64,000 nucleotides of DNA. Origin: Perca fluviatilis. Taxonomy: Eukaryota; Chordata; Actinopteri; Perciformes; Percidae. Below, in pieces: positions 12,101-20,970 of the stretch. Location: the NCBI RefSeq assembly GCF_010015445.1, contig NC_053120.1, positions 3,274,666 to 3,338,665 of the forward strand, written 5' to 3'. A program made the position numbers and the translations under genes. How positions within the stretch are numbered: the stretch's first letter is position 1; the number at the start of each line of letters is the position of its first letter. A model generated the notes under the pieces. That model had not been told where the DNA came from. It was given only the letters and a program-made list of their open reading frames with translations, and searched no databases.

Positions 12101-14394
12101 CAACAGTCGAGAGACACGCCCACCAAACGACAGAAAACATAACTCAAGCCGTTGCACACCGTTCCCAGGAAACATGCTGTTTTGAGATTGAACGTGCCCC
12201 AGCTCTTTGCCTGAGACTCTCAGACTTTAAAAAACACTGTTTTAAGCTTTTAATAATGTTTTTTTTAGATTAGCCCTTAGTATAGACCACAGTAGGATAA
12301 TTATCTCAAAATTTAGCTACATGATCATAAGTATTTGTTTTTTATTCAGAATAGCTTTTAATGTATTATTGTGTGCTATTTTCTATAATAATTTGAACTT
12401 GTGTAAATTGTCTTTGAGTACCCTGAAAAGCGCTTTATAAATAAAATGTATTATTAATAATAATTGTGTATGATTTATCTATCTTACTTTAGCAATTCAT
12501 GTAATTTAGTAAAGATATTTAAAGTAATTTTGTGTGACCTATACTGACCAGTTTAGTTAAATGGGTTAATGCAGGATCAATTGATCGGCACATCTTCCTG
12601 ACATCTGTACTACGTATAACAGATGTCAGGAAGATGTGCCTGAGGCATCTGTAAGATGTATAGCAGAAGTTGGGACGATGTATATGAGCCTGCATCTGTA
12701 CAATGTATGACATATGTTGGAACGATGTATATAATTTATATAGAGAGAGAGTTGCTACATGTCGCTGAAACGTCAAGCAGTGATGTCCCTGGGATATCGT
12801 GCCAGTGAGCAAGCGAGCAATATGGTACTTATTCCCACCGCATCTTGATTACATCGCCAATACATCACGCCGACGTATGTGTGCTTACTGGGTCAGTATA
12901 CCAAATGTAACAAAGTTATGAGTAGCCTTTTTCTTTTTTACAAAATGTATGTGTTGGTTACATATATTTTTGGAGCCACCTGGTGGGTTGAGGTGAAAGT
13001 TGGCGCCATGGATGGCAGCCTTGGTACTGCGCTCTCTAGTAGCCTACTTTGTTTTTGTGCGTCTATTACATTTTCTGCAGTTTTTCACCAGTAAGTTTTC
13101 CCAGAGAGGAACTGCTGTGATTGGTTGAAGTGATGGAAAACTCAAGTTATTGGTCAAATTTGCGGAAAAGTTGCAGTGATTGGTCAAAATTGCGAGTTGC
13201 ACCGAATTCACGGTGATTGGTTGAATTTGCGTGAATTGTTGCGATCGTGACATCGCGAAATTCTGCAACAAACAGAGAGCGGAAGGTGAAGCTCATACAG
13301 CGGATGTCAGGCAATTATCCTGGAAATGTACTTCTGTTGACTACCTTAATGAAGATCCAGTACTGGATCAACAAAACATTTCATCATGCCTCTAGACGTT
13401 TGCTCTTTCTGGTGATTCTAGTATCAGAACTTTAGGGGGGCTCAGCCACTAATGAGAATGTGACATGGATACAGTGCCTTGCAAAAGTGTTAACCCCCCC
13501 CCTGCTAAATCAGTAATTTCATTAGCTGATCATCTCTGAGCTATAGCTACTGAATAACAACGTCAGCTAAACATTTCTGACACTATGATGGAACTAAACC
13601 TGACACTTTATAAGTCCCAGTAATAACGATTGATTTAACCCAATGTTCTAACATTCAGCAATTTCAGTTGCTTACGTTTTAATTTGGGTTCTAACCTGCA
13701 CCATGAAATGACCAACTTCTTCTCTGGGGTCTACGAACTTTACACTTCACAACTCTCTCATGCTCTCCTTCTGACAGATCAGATAGAGACTCAGCCAATG
13801 GCACAACCTCCTCTGATTGGCCAACACTACGTTTCCTTTCCTTGACGGGGTTACAGGTGCGGAGCATCGGTGACCGACACACAGGACATTAAACCTGTTT
13901 CAAGCCCTTTGAACCTGTTTGTTTGTCCTCTGTAACAGACAAGTTCACAAACTCTCACTAGAAGCAATACAATTTGTTTAAAAAAACGTTTTGTATTATT
14001 ATAATTTTTAGGGGGACTGAGATTACATTTAGGGGGGCTTCAGCACCCCCTAAAAAGGGTCTAAAATCACCCTTGGTCTGGCTTAATGCATTGCTGTGCA
14101 AACTCTGAAAAAGAATACGGCCAACTCATTGGCATCATTTCAAAGACCACAGTACCTTGACTTTTGTGACACAAAATGCAACGTAGGAAAGCTTTTTTGC
14201 ACACCTCTTTTGTCGGGCAGGTGCGTAGGATATGATCAAAAGTAGCAGATAAAATGTTTTTTAAAGAAAAATGCAAACTGGACTACAAGATGACCCTGGT
14301 AAGGCAGGTCTACTTACAATGGAGCTCCATCAGCCAGAGAAGTCAGAGAGACAAAGGCCAGAGAGGCCAGCAGCCACAGCTGAGTCCTACTCAT
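991..14394 (-). CDS. c3: Complement component C3, 5' part (11 exons, gene continues past left edge)
   Basis: Minus-strand gene for the thioester-containing complement protein C3, a plasma protein whose cleavage opsonises targets and starts the terminal pathway. Eleven exons with GT-AG borders join in one frame: 14318-14394, 8241-8436, 7920-8082, 7633-7727, 7125-7213, 2883-2965, 2686-2773, 2406-2508, 2178-2298, 1536-1651 and 991-1134 (1275 nt, 425 residues). They encode a signal peptide ([20 protein letters not shown]) and macroglobulin domains MG1 to most of MG4. C3 hallmarks are [28 protein letters not shown] and [20 protein letters not shown]. No stop or frameshift was found, so this part looks functional. 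The beta-alpha cleavage site, anaphylatoxin, thioester and C345C domains lie outside the window. MG1 has two nearby Cys (VECQDC). Introns 1 (5.9 kb) and 5 (4.2 kb) are filled with transposable elements. An A2M-family paralogue is possible, but the residue match favours C3. Confidence 0.93.
1536..1651 (-). CDS. c3: C3 exon 10 (MG3/MG4)
   Basis: Encodes [20 protein letters not shown] and then [20 protein letters not shown], a strongly conserved C3 block. The splice sites are GACAG|GT and GCG|GTAAAG. Confidence 0.95.
1754..2167. repeat. Long inverted repeat ending in (ATT)n/(AAT)n arms, in C3 intron 9
   Basis: The left arm (1754-1880) begins GAGACTGTGTGTTTGTGC and runs into (ATT)n. The right arm (about 2040-2167) is its near-perfect reverse complement, running from (AAT)n to GCACAAACACACAGTCTC. 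The unique flanking part of each arm is about 75 bp, and a loop of roughly 150 bp separates the arms. The structure starts about 10 bp from the exon 9 donor. Confidence 0.85.
2178..2298 (-). CDS. c3: C3 exon 9 (MG3)
   Basis: Encodes [20 protein letters not shown] and then [17 protein letters not shown]. The donor GCG|GTAAGA lies about 10 bp from a long ATT-rich inverted repeat in the next intron. Confidence 0.92.
2406..2508 (-). CDS. c3: C3 exon 8 (MG3)
   Basis: Encodes [20 protein letters not shown] and ends at RVQ in phase 0. The [16 protein letters not shown] stretch corresponds to human FLYGKKVEGTAFVIFG. Confidence 0.95.
2686..2773 (-). CDS. c3: C3 exon 7 (MG3)
   Basis: Encodes [20 protein letters not shown] and then [17 protein letters not shown] is nearly invariant in the C3/C4/C5/A2M family. 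The acceptor is TTACAG|TG and the donor CTGG|GTAAGT. Confidence 0.95.
2883..2965 (-). CDS. c3: C3 exon 6 (MG2/MG3), acceptor inside a TG repeat
   Basis: Encodes [20 protein letters not shown] and then KFEVKEY. The acceptor is TGTGTAG|TACTGG and the donor TATG|GTGAGC. The usual polypyrimidine tract is replaced by about 70 nt of (TG)n. Confidence 0.92.
2967..3043. repeat. (CA)n microsatellite abutting C3 exon 6
   Basis: About 75 bp of CA repeat with one ACAACC interruption. Read on the C3 strand it is (TG)n, and it supplies the last bases of the 3' splice site. Confidence 0.97.
3056..5320. mobile_element. 'GGGCCCGAGCGCC' dispersed repeat, long copy with tandem modules
   Basis: Starts AGGGCCCGAGCGCC, whose first 31 bases can fold (GGGCC...GGCCC). 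It ends GAGGGCCCGTCCATTGCTGC then TCGCAGCTTTAATT. A shorter second copy at 40651-41938 has the same ends. The interior holds about nine modules of about 118 bp (GGCCACGCCCCC...TTGTGTGAGGTATCATTGAA...CCGCCCCCTATG). A higher-order duplication of about 780 bp repeats 3580 onward at 4359 onward. No protein is encoded. It resembles a common fish non-autonomous repeat; the superfamily was not determined. Confidence 0.75.
5331..5480. mobile_element. 'GGGCTGTCAGTTTAACGCG' transposon end, probably hAT-like
   Basis: GGGCTGTCAGTTTAACGCGT followed by short GTTAACG and ATCGCG motifs is typical of the terminal part of a common fish non-autonomous DNA transposon. The other end was not located with confidence; ATGATGCATCGTGATGCATC at about 6690 may be a related end. 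The superfamily assignment is a guess. Confidence 0.4.
5802..5883. repeat. 32 bp tandem repeat, about 2.6 copies
   Basis: The unit GCTAAAGTTGGAGCTAACTG plus ACTAGCTAGCTA is repeated at 5802, 5834 and 5866, with near identity. Confidence 0.9.
5884..7124. other. C3 intron 5, no gene seen
   Basis: Contains a T16 run with an adjoining (GT)n tract at 6107-6162 and a cluster of overlapping ATGATGCATC/GATGCATCACG palindromes at 6685-6715. No exon is supported. Confidence 0.5.
7125..7213 (-). CDS. c3: C3 exon 5 (MG2)
   Basis: Encodes [20 protein letters not shown] and then GVFPLAETI. Human C3 has QLGVLPLSWDIPEL at this place. Donor is TCAG|GTTAGT. The following 4.2 kb intron holds two large repeats and the (CA)n tract. 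Confidence 0.92.
7633..7727 (-). CDS. c3: C3 exon 4 (MG2)
   Basis: Encodes [20 protein letters not shown] and ends IAIEIV. Human C3 has VLYRIFTVNHKLLPVG at this point. The splice sites are CTGTCAG|TT and GTG|GTATTG. Confidence 0.93.
7920..8082 (-). CDS. c3: C3 exon 3 (MG1 to MG2)
   Basis: Encodes [20 protein letters not shown], followed by the C3/C4/C5 signature [19 protein letters not shown]. The acceptor is TTTCAG|AT and the donor AAAG|GTGACT, leaving phase 1. Confidence 0.95.
8241..8436 (-). CDS. c3: C3 exon 2 (MG1)
   Basis: Encodes [19 protein letters not shown] and onward to ELGQIM, the start of MG1. The acceptor must be CTGCAG|GCAGGT. The alternative AG four bases downstream would give an immediate stop after joining exon 1. 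The donor is ATG|GTAAAT. Confidence 0.93.
8840..9535. mobile_element. Foldback (long-TIR) element in C3 intron 1
   Basis: The left arm (about 8840-9010) is TTTTCGAAAAAATATGAACG..GAGCCATGGATTACAAA..AAGAAAGTCTCAGTT. It recurs in reverse complement at about 9366-9535 (AACTGAGACTTTCTTCAG..TTTGTAATCCATGGCTCAAT..ATATTTTTTCGAAAG). The arms are about 170 bp, with divergence increasing outward. The 350 bp centre has no coding capacity. Confidence 0.85.
9764..10040 (-). mobile_element. L2-type LINE/SINE 3' tail, antisense
   Basis: GGCAAGGCAATTTTATTTAT then ATAGCACATTTCAGCAGCAG and GTGCTTTACATAAAACATTA is the reverse complement of a very common fish retroposon tail (...TATATAAATAAAATTGCCTTGCC). A tandem ATTAAAAACA(GTTAATACAAA) motif follows at 9855-9925. 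Confidence 0.7.
11870..11980 (+). mobile_element. LINE 3' tail with (ACTGA)n end
   Basis: ACAATATTTCGTTGTTATGA..GCAATGACAAAATAAAACTG followed by four ACTGA units is a non-LTR retrotransposon 3' end with its short tandem tail. Confidence 0.6.
12378..12470 (+). mobile_element. L2-like LINE 3' tail
   Basis: TTTGAGTACCCTGAAAAGCG then CTTTATAAATAAAATGTATT and (ATTAATA)n is the typical 3' end of L2-clade elements in fish. Confidence 0.7.
12586..12639. repeat. Perfect 22 bp hairpin with 10 nt loop
   Basis: GGCACATCTTCCTGACATCT(GT) and its exact reverse complement flank ACTACGTATA. The sequence after it (12640-12740) holds imperfect repeats of GATGTAT and GTTGG(G/A)ACGATGTATAT. Confidence 0.9.
13100..13260. 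repeat. Degenerate 30-35 bp tandem repeat ('GTGATTGGTTGAA')
   Basis: About five imperfect units of GTGATTGGT(T/C)(G/A)AA(A/T)TTGCG occur in C3 intron 1. No coding potential. Confidence 0.6.
13435..14090. mobile_element. Unclassified repeat with AGGGGGGCT(T)CAGC motifs and a Tc1-end fragment
   Basis: TTTAGGGGGGCTCAGCCACT at 13431 and TTTAGGGGGGCTTCAGCACC at 14030 bracket non-coding sequence. At 13471 TACAGTGCCTTGCAAAAGTG followed by a C run is a short Tc1-type terminal fragment like the ends at 49337 and 58199. No transposase is present. Confidence 0.4.
14318..14394 (-). CDS. c3: C3 exon 1: signal peptide
   Basis: ATG at 14394 opens a classic secretory leader: MSRTQ, then a Leu/Ala-rich core, then SLADGAPL. 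The donor is ATT|GTAAGT. The split codon TT|G joins to exon 2 to give APLQVMSAPN. The start is supported by the TATA-like box about 45 bp upstream. Confidence 0.92.
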
Positions 14395-14450
14395 CCTTCA
14401 GCCTGATCCACTCTAGACTGTCGATCTGCAGCACCCTCCTTTTATCCACT
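14395..14450 (-). promoter_or_regulatory. C3 core promoter and 5' UTR
   Basis: On the minus strand GGATAAAAGG (14438-14447) is a TATA-like box about 45-50 bp upstream of the C3 ATG. That places the expected transcription start near 14410-14416 and leaves a 5' UTR of only about 20 nt. Confidence 0.6.
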
Positions 14451-14519
14451 CCCCCCACTAGCTCCACTTCACCTCTATGATGTCTCACTAGTCCTCTTCA
14501 ATTCTCTCTCGTGTCAGGG

Positions 14520-15685
14520 TGCATGGTATGTTTAGCAAAAATGAAAAACACAATTATTTTCCCCTCACAAAAGATATAACAAATATATGTAAATAAAATG
14601 ACGCTATTTTTTATTTTTAAATAGTGTTTTTCATAAGGAATATGATTTAGATATGTAAGTGTGTGTTATTAGGTTCTGGTATATATGCAGTATATACAAC
14701 TTAAACTTGTTTGAATTGCACTGTACAATGTTTTCCATTCAAGCTATTGGTAAAGATGTACAGTATGTTTTGACAAAATACAATTTCTTTTGTGCAAGAA
14801 CTGTGTTTTATCCTGTTTGCCATTTTTTGCTTTCAAAAATGTACAGTAGTAAATTTACTTCAAATATTTAGCAGGAACAGGAAAAATGATGTACAAAATA
14901 CTTTGCCTAGAAATCAGATTTTAGACATTATCATGTAGAATAGATAAAACAAACATATCTAAGCTGTATAGGTCAATGGCGTGAGTCCTAACAGATTGGT
15001 TTGATTGAACATGAAAACATTCTGTATACAAGTTAGTTTAGTAATTGAATACATTGAACATAATACAGAACTTTTAAATACAAGAACTTTAAATTAAACA
15101 TTAATGAAATGATAATAATGATAAATATTTTGTTTATCCAACAGATTTCTACAGCTGTGTAAATACAAACACAATTTCACATGATTTCCCAGCAGCAGTG
15201 GAGAAACTGTTTGTTATCTCTGCTCTGAGGAAACAGATAAACAGTAGAAAATCAATCAAGGTTTAGCATACAGTCCAATGAAGAGTTCACTGCACAATTA
15301 CAGAAAAGGCTATTCTAAACTTTTTCTTTTAAATAACTACATTTTACTACTATTATTTTGAGCCTGCTGAATCAACATACTTACACATAATCAAACATAT
15401 TGCATATGCACACAGACAATTTGGGTAAAAGTAAAGTTAGGGCTATTCAGCAGCAAGGAAGTCTCTCTAATAACAATAATTGTACTATGGGATTTAAATT
15501 TTTTCATGCATTTATGAACTTGATATTATTATTAATTATTATAAAACTAAGAATATATTTTGGAAAGTATCCAGATCAGTCTTTGGATATTTGATTCAAT
15601 GTTGTGGATGTTATTATGCATCCACAACATTGTATAAAAATTCACTTCAATCTTATGAACTACTGCACACAGCCTTAGGAGTTAT
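14520..15685. other. Intergenic AT-rich sequence upstream of C3
   Basis: No exon or recognised repeat, apart from the hairpin at 15598. Distal C3 regulatory sites could lie here, but none can be named. Confidence 0.4.
15598..15633. repeat. 14 bp perfect inverted repeat, 8 nt loop
   Basis: CAATGTTGTGGATG, loop TTATTATG, then CATCCACAACATTG. Confidence 0.85.
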
Positions 15686-16098
15686 GGGGCCCTATTTTAT
15701 CGATCTGAGCGCACGGCCTGAAGCACATGGCGCTGGTGCGTTTAGGGCGTGTACAAATCCACTTTTGCTAGTGTGATGGCGGTAAAAGGGTCCGTGCGCC
15801 AGTCGCATTGTTTAAAAGGGTTGTACTTACATGTCTTCATTAATCATAGGCGTGTTTTGGGGGGCGTAATATTGTACCTTCGCGCATTGCTGTTATGATG
15901 GAGGATTTGCTAAGCAGGAAGGAGAGATTTTCAGGAGAAGAAAGTGATCTGCTTGTGCGTGAAGTAAATGCTGCGTTATTGACTTTAGACCAGGTTTTTG
16001 TTGGTCAGTGGCGCGATCACTTCCCACTGCCTCAAGATAGCAATACTCCCAGAATGCACCTTGACATATGGTACTCTCTGGTACTCCCTTATTCATGA
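15686..16098 (+). mobile_element. PIF/Harbinger-type 5' end with start of a Myb/SANT-like ORF
   Basis: GGGGCCCTATTTTATCGATC then TGAGCGCACGGCCTGAAGCA is the terminus of a widespread fish Harbinger-type element. An ORF at 15895-16098 opens MMEDLLSRKERFSGEESDLL. This resembles the Myb/SANT-like DNA-binding protein that these elements encode beside their transposase. It stops after 67 codons, and no transposase or second end is seen, so the copy is truncated. Confidence 0.6.
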
Positions 16099-16099
16099 T

Positions 16100-17355
16100 C
16101 TCATCCTAACACTGTAAGGGTCCCATGCTCAAATACACTCAAGTATCCTGTAGGCCCCCACCAAAGGTCATAGGTTAACATTACCTAAGTTGTTATTCAG
16201 CTATATGCTTACAGAATACATAACAACCCTGGTCATCTAATCAATCAGGGCCTTTAACTTGTTATTCTCAGAATTTAAACATCTGGATCAATCCAACCTT
16301 TGCACGCATAGAGCCTCTTGCCTCACTCTGACCAAGAGTTCTTGTCTGAGAATTTCTACATCTGTCTCAATATACCACTTTATAGAATATATGAAATATG
16401 AAAATACATTTGAGTATGTGCAGGCTTGATTATTCCACCTATCACACCTGAACACACTTCCCATTTTAAATTGCATTTAAGTGCACATACTGTGGACCAT
16501 CAAACACAGTTATCAGATGGCCACATTTATATTAGCTACAGTGAACATTCAGGCAAAATTCAATCCGGCTTTACATTTATTTATTTTTTTGCATTTCAAA
16601 GACTTTTTCCATTTAGGATAAGGTTGATTGGTCACCCTTTTAGAGCTCACACTGTACAGTACATCTGCTTGAGAACTAAATTCTAACACTTTGCACCAAT
16701 GCCACAAAGCATCTGGCTACAAGAAAAACAAAGGAACACGTAGGCCTACGGGTCAAACAACAAGTGAAAGAGTTTCTGAGCGTCTTGGTGAGTGAGAGAG
16801 TCTGGAGATTCTCCTTCACACCTACAGTATATCAGTATATCATTTCACAGCACCAGCAGCAGCAGGGTCGCCTGAGCTGAGGGGCCAGATGACAGGCTTC
16901 TTTATATACACTAAACCTATGTCATGTCTGCCAAAGACCAAAAACATGAAAAGCAATGTTTATATTTTGTTTGATTCAGAAAAACAAAGTTTTTATTTCA
17001 TTTAGGCAATTGTGTTGGAAAGGGATAAACTAATGGAATTTGTTAATTTAAAATTTGTAAGAAGCTTCTGCATGCATATTGTGAATCCCAACCAATTTGT
17101 AATTTGGTTCATCTTAAATTGAACTGTCTATGCATCACTGAGCTCAACATTGCCAATTTCAATCAATTATTTATTAAACTTAAAGCTTGATATACAGTAA
17201 TCAACATAACAGTAAACAGACAATGAGCTTAAAAACCATTACATTTTAATCAATACAGTTCAACATTGTAAGCCCTCATGTCCCATAGCAGGGATATGTT
17301 ACCATAACAAGAATTATGCAAAATAATTACTTTTTTAAATGATTTTCCTTTCTAT
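16100..17355. other. No gene recognised
   Basis: AT-rich sequence between the Harbinger fragment and the C3-like terminal exon. A short (CAG)n stretch occurs near 16850. As the 3' flank of the C3-like copy it may have held its 3' UTR. Confidence 0.4.
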
Positions 17356-17359
17356 AGTT

Positions 17360-17504
17360 TCACTCCTGCTGACACCCAGAGTGTTGGTACTGATTAACCA
17401 TCTCCTCCATGCCCAAACAGGTAATTCTGTGTTCTTCAGTTTGACACTCTGCTTCTGTGGGCCAGTACTCGATTCAGGTGCTCTCTCCGAATACATACTG
17501 ATAC
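17360..17504 (-). pseudogene. C3-like pseudogene terminal exon with nonsense codon
   Basis: Acceptor CTTTCCTCAG|GTAT. An in-frame TGA at 17474-17476 replaces the Trp of the ...STWIEYWP motif. The remaining 37 codons stay open to the expected C-terminal stop, so the lesion is a point mutation and not the result of a wrong frame. Confidence 0.88.
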
Positions 17505-17999
17505 CTGAGGAAAGCAAAGTGAACAATACACATCTGTAACACTCTGTAACATGACATGAAAAGCCCCCTCATCCCTTCCCACAATAACTATCGATATTGA
17601 CACTAACACATAAGCTAGAGTACAAGAAAGTACAAGACTTCCTGTAATCCAAGAATAGGAAAAAACAGAAAAGGTACTTTAGGATTTAGTTAAATGCATA
17701 GCTAAAGATGTTGTACAAAACATTTATGCTGTATTCTCATATATAGCCAGTGGAATCATGCTTAAAAAATAGATATTCTGGGAAATATGCAGGAAATATA
17801 TAGCCAACAGCCGACTAATTTAGCTAAATCTTTCCAATGGTAACAATCCACCCAACAATGCTTCTAATCTCAATGTTTAATCCGCACAAAGAAATAAAAT
17901 GTAGAAAACAACAATTCTTTTTTTACAGGGGTTACATGTTGGACTATTTCTTGGCCCGGAACCAATAACCTTCTTAAGTATCTGCTGGTTATCTGGCAA

Positions 18000-19660
18000 T
18001 CAGGGCTGGCGATTGCCATAGGCCATAGGGCATCAAATGTGTTGGCGGCGCAGTGTTGCCCTTAGGTCTACTTCCTATTAATAATAGAATTAGAACGACA
18101 AGCAAAATAAAACGTGTTTATTAAACATGATCATCCTAGGGCGCCCCCTCAGCCACATGTTTACATGTCAACCTTTCATTACGCAACGTTTCCCGTCTCA
18201 GGTCAGACTCAAACACACGGAGCTCTGAAGCAGACCTGTGCATCACCTAGTGTCCACTCTCTCTGGATAAATAGAGACGAGCAGCGGCACAGACACCAGG
18301 GGTGTCGGACTGGGGGTAAAACCAATACTGATTACCAGGGCCCAAGGGGAGAGAGGGCCCTTGAAAAATCTGGAATATATTTTATTTTACCTGGATATTT
18401 TCATTTCCTAATAACATTTCATAATGCATATCAGATGAAATGTAAAGTTAGTGTATTGGCTGAATAACTGTGTTGATTGACTGACTACATTTTGTATACA
18501 AAAAGGTCTCGCCCCCCCTTGCTAATGTACCAAATGGTTTAGTCCATCTGCAGCATTTTGTTTATGTTAGTTGAGCGTCTGGTGGAGCGCAAACTTCTGC
18601 TCTAGAAATGTCTTTCTCAAAGAAAGCAGAATCATACTACCAAAATGAAAGGAAAGACAGGAGGAGGAGAGAAAACAGAATGAGGGGAAACAATTGGTAA
18701 CAGACTTCTTTTCAAAGAAAGGTGAGCACTAACTAGAAAACCAAATCCATGGTGCTAAACTGCTTGAATATCTCCGAGACCGTTAGTGCTAAAAACGAAC
18801 TGAGACAACCCATAGAAAGAGCAGAACATACACTTTCAAATGATGCTTTGGTTATACATGTAATCTGAGGTAAAGACTAAATACATAAACACTAACAATG
18901 CTGTTAGCATACAACACACCATTGTAATAGCCTCATTTAAAACATGTTTAGTTTTAAATTAATAGGCTATAATAAGCAGTAATAGGCTAATCAGTGTCAT
19001 AAGTAGCTTGGTAGCTCATTGGTAGATACATATCATGTCAACTTTATAGTTATGTCAGATTTAGTAGAAGCAGATATTAACATTGTGGAACACATGGCCC
19101 TCAGTTTCAGAAACTGTTACAGCAGGGAGTGGAGTAGCAACAGACCCCTCATCCTCCTCTTTGGATTTGAGACAAGGGAAGCTTATATCAAAATTAAAGC
19201 AAACCATGTTTAGCCATTTTGACTGAAAGGTGTTTAGTAACACTAACATCTTAGGGTGTTTTATTATATTAGGTTACTGTACATTTAGGATAAGAGGTTA
19301 ATATCAAATGTATCCTTCATAGAGAAAGATGATAGAGAAGATGTGATTGAGGATGATGGGAGTGAAGACAGCAGGAAGCTCAGAGCACAGTGTTTATATG
19401 AGAGATGAGGAACTGGAAAGTAGGCAGAGCAGTGAAGACCAGTTTTTGCCAGAGGATCCAGGACTATGGACGCCCTCTGCTGTGGGCATGCTGCAGCAGA
19501 TGTGTCCCTATTTCTGCGTAGTTTTGTGTTTCCACCTTCGATGTAGAACAGCGTACAGCCACTTCCCTGAACTGTCTGATTCAGAGACCCAAACAGGGCT
19601 CTGAGTCTGTCAGGAGGTCTGAGATCTACCGTATCAGCAGAGATATCACGTACTGCACAG
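18000..19660 (+). mobile_element. Possible hAT-type (TTF/ZMYM-like) transposon relic
   Basis: At 18608 onward the plus strand reads MSFSKKAESYYQNERKDRRR, a Lys/Arg-rich start similar to fish hAT-family proteins. At 19430-19480 EDQFLPEDPGLWTPSA recalls the 'DPxLW' stretch of the same proteins. At 18300-18360 GGGGTAAAACCAATACTGAT and GGGCCCAAGGGG lie in a GC-richer island. The reading frames are broken. This relic may account for the missing C3-like exon in the interval. Confidence 0.3.
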
Positions 19661-20370
19661 CAGACTATGGTGCAGGTGGATTATTTTCTGAAATATAGTG
19701 ACTTTATTCTTGGAATAGCTTATTGTATTATCACTTTATTTTTCTCAAAATATCACGACTCTCCAAACCTCAGAGAACACAGATAAGATATGCTGTATTT
19801 TGAATGTGCACAAAGTTTTGAACATGAGCAGAAATCTTGCTCAAACACATCTGAAATATTACCGTCCAGGGGTTTATTAATTCATTAAAATGAATTCATG
19901 TATCATTCAGGTGAATAATTTTAATATGCACATTTAAGGAGGTTACTTCCTCAACAAAAGAAGCAAAAGTGGGAAGAGTAAATGATGCCTAGGCTACATG
20001 TGATGTGACTCAGATATATTTAGAAAAGTCGATCTACAGGAGAATAAATGGTTAAAAGCAATACAGAAAGCCTGAGAGCATTACTGCAAAATATTCCATT
20101 ATGTTTTTATGTTTGGATTGTAATCTATGTTTCCTTTTAGATAAAGATATTTCCAGTATAAATTGTTTCAGAAAAAGGTATACAAAAATAAGTGCATTAA
20201 AATTCACCAGAATGCAGGAAATGAAGTATTTAATGCTCAAGATTTTCAGGGGGTGGGTTAGGGTGTTTGTAAGCGTGTTTCCTTAACTGTTGAACCACGC
20301 CATCACCTATAAGGCACATTAGAACTTCAGTTTCTAGTACATTTCAGGCAGTTCAATGATAAATACCTAC

Positions 20371-20454
20371 CTTCATTGATGACTTCCAGTACCTTCACTG
20401 TGAAAATGTCAATGGACAAATCTTCTGTAAAAGTTTCCAATCTCACTTTGTACA
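20371..20454 (-). pseudogene. C3-like pseudogene exon B (NTR domain)
   Basis: Acceptor TCCTCAG|TG, donor GAAG|GTAGGT. Encodes VYKVRLETFTEDLSIDIFTV then KVLEVINEG, with no lesion. Confidence 0.87.
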
Positions 20455-20586
20455 CTGAGGACAGACAAGTTGCAGATTGTTAGCTCACTCTCTCCCTCTT
20501 TTAGTCCTACCTTTTCTCTCAATCTCTAAGTCACACAAACATACATTTTTGTGTGATATAAACACAATTCATGTACACTCTCTTAC

Positions 20587-20676
20587 CAAAATCTATTATA
20601 CTGGTGTGTGTAGTCTCACAGACCTTAGCGGTTTGTTGATCATTGGGGATTTTGTCCTTCTGCATACTGCAGTTCT
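20587..20676 (-). pseudogene. C3-like pseudogene exon A (start of NTR domain)
   Basis: Acceptor TTTCCAG|AG, donor TTTG|GTAAGA. Encodes ENCSMQKDKIPNDQQTAKVC then ETTHTSIIDF. The residues between CET and DF are longer than in human C3 (CEPGVDY). Confidence 0.85.
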
Positions 20677-20799
20677 CTGGAAATACACAAGAGGCATAAG
20701 GAATATACACAACTGATTAAATAGGCACATGGGGATGTGTGTGGATGGGTTGAAAGGTGAGTGCATTTGTATCTTAGTCACAATTTAAGTATAGGTGCT

Positions 20800-20970
20800 C
20801 GTTGCCTTGACGGAACGTTAATAAAGTTCGCTGATGATGTCATCGTCCTCAACACGACTGCATCAAGACAGCCTATAGAGGGGAGGTCAGAGCCCCGACA
20901 TCTTGGTGCCGAGACAACAACTTCCATCTCAATGTCAGTAAAACAAAGAAGCTGATCTTGTCTTTAGTGT
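20800..20970 (+). mobile_element. LINE reverse transcriptase fragment (Rex1/L2-like)
   Basis: Reads LIKFADDVIVLNTTASRQPI, containing the FADD catalytic box. After a frame change it reads WCRDNNFHLNVSKTKKLIL, the conserved block after the palm domain. Only about 170 bp remain. Confidence 0.7.

Larger units (their letters stand above)
9544..12892. mobile_element. Possible composite element bounded by 22 bp inverted ends
   Basis: AAATAAGCACACATACGTCG at 9546 is matched by CGACGTATGTGTGCTTACTG at 12871, a 22 bp inverted match with two to three differences. Between the ends lie the antisense LINE tail at 9764, other LINE tails and a perfect hairpin at 12586. Whether one element spans the interval or two related ends were stranded separately cannot be decided by eye. 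Confidence 0.4.
17360..20676 (-). pseudogene. C3-like pseudogene: three C-terminal (C345C/NTR) exons
   Basis: Minus-strand exons 20587-20676, 20371-20454 and 17360-17504 encode the C345C/NTR tail of a second C3, immediately upstream of the intact C3 and in the same orientation. The first two splice correctly (TTTG|GTAAGA to CCTCAG|TG). They read ENCSMQKDKIPNDQQTAKVC and, across the junction, DFVYKVRLETFTEDLSIDIF. The human counterparts are ENCFIQKS and DYVYKTRLVKV. The last exon reads YQYVFGEST, then a TGA codon (17474-17476) where C3 has Trp, then IEYWPTEAECQTEEHRITCL and GCQQE with the natural stop at 17360. The exon that should lie between 17505 and 20370 was not found, nor were the upstream exons, so the copy is both truncated and interrupted. 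Tandem C3 duplication is well known in teleosts. Confidence 0.85.

Noticed and set aside
15895..16098. Independent host gene starting MMEDLLSRKERF
   Set aside because: It lies just after a Harbinger-type terminus and matches the type of accessory protein such elements carry.
19019..19249. The missing NTR exon of the C3-like copy
   Set aside because: Neither strand of this open segment contains the expected KCREAL or HYLxWG-type motifs.
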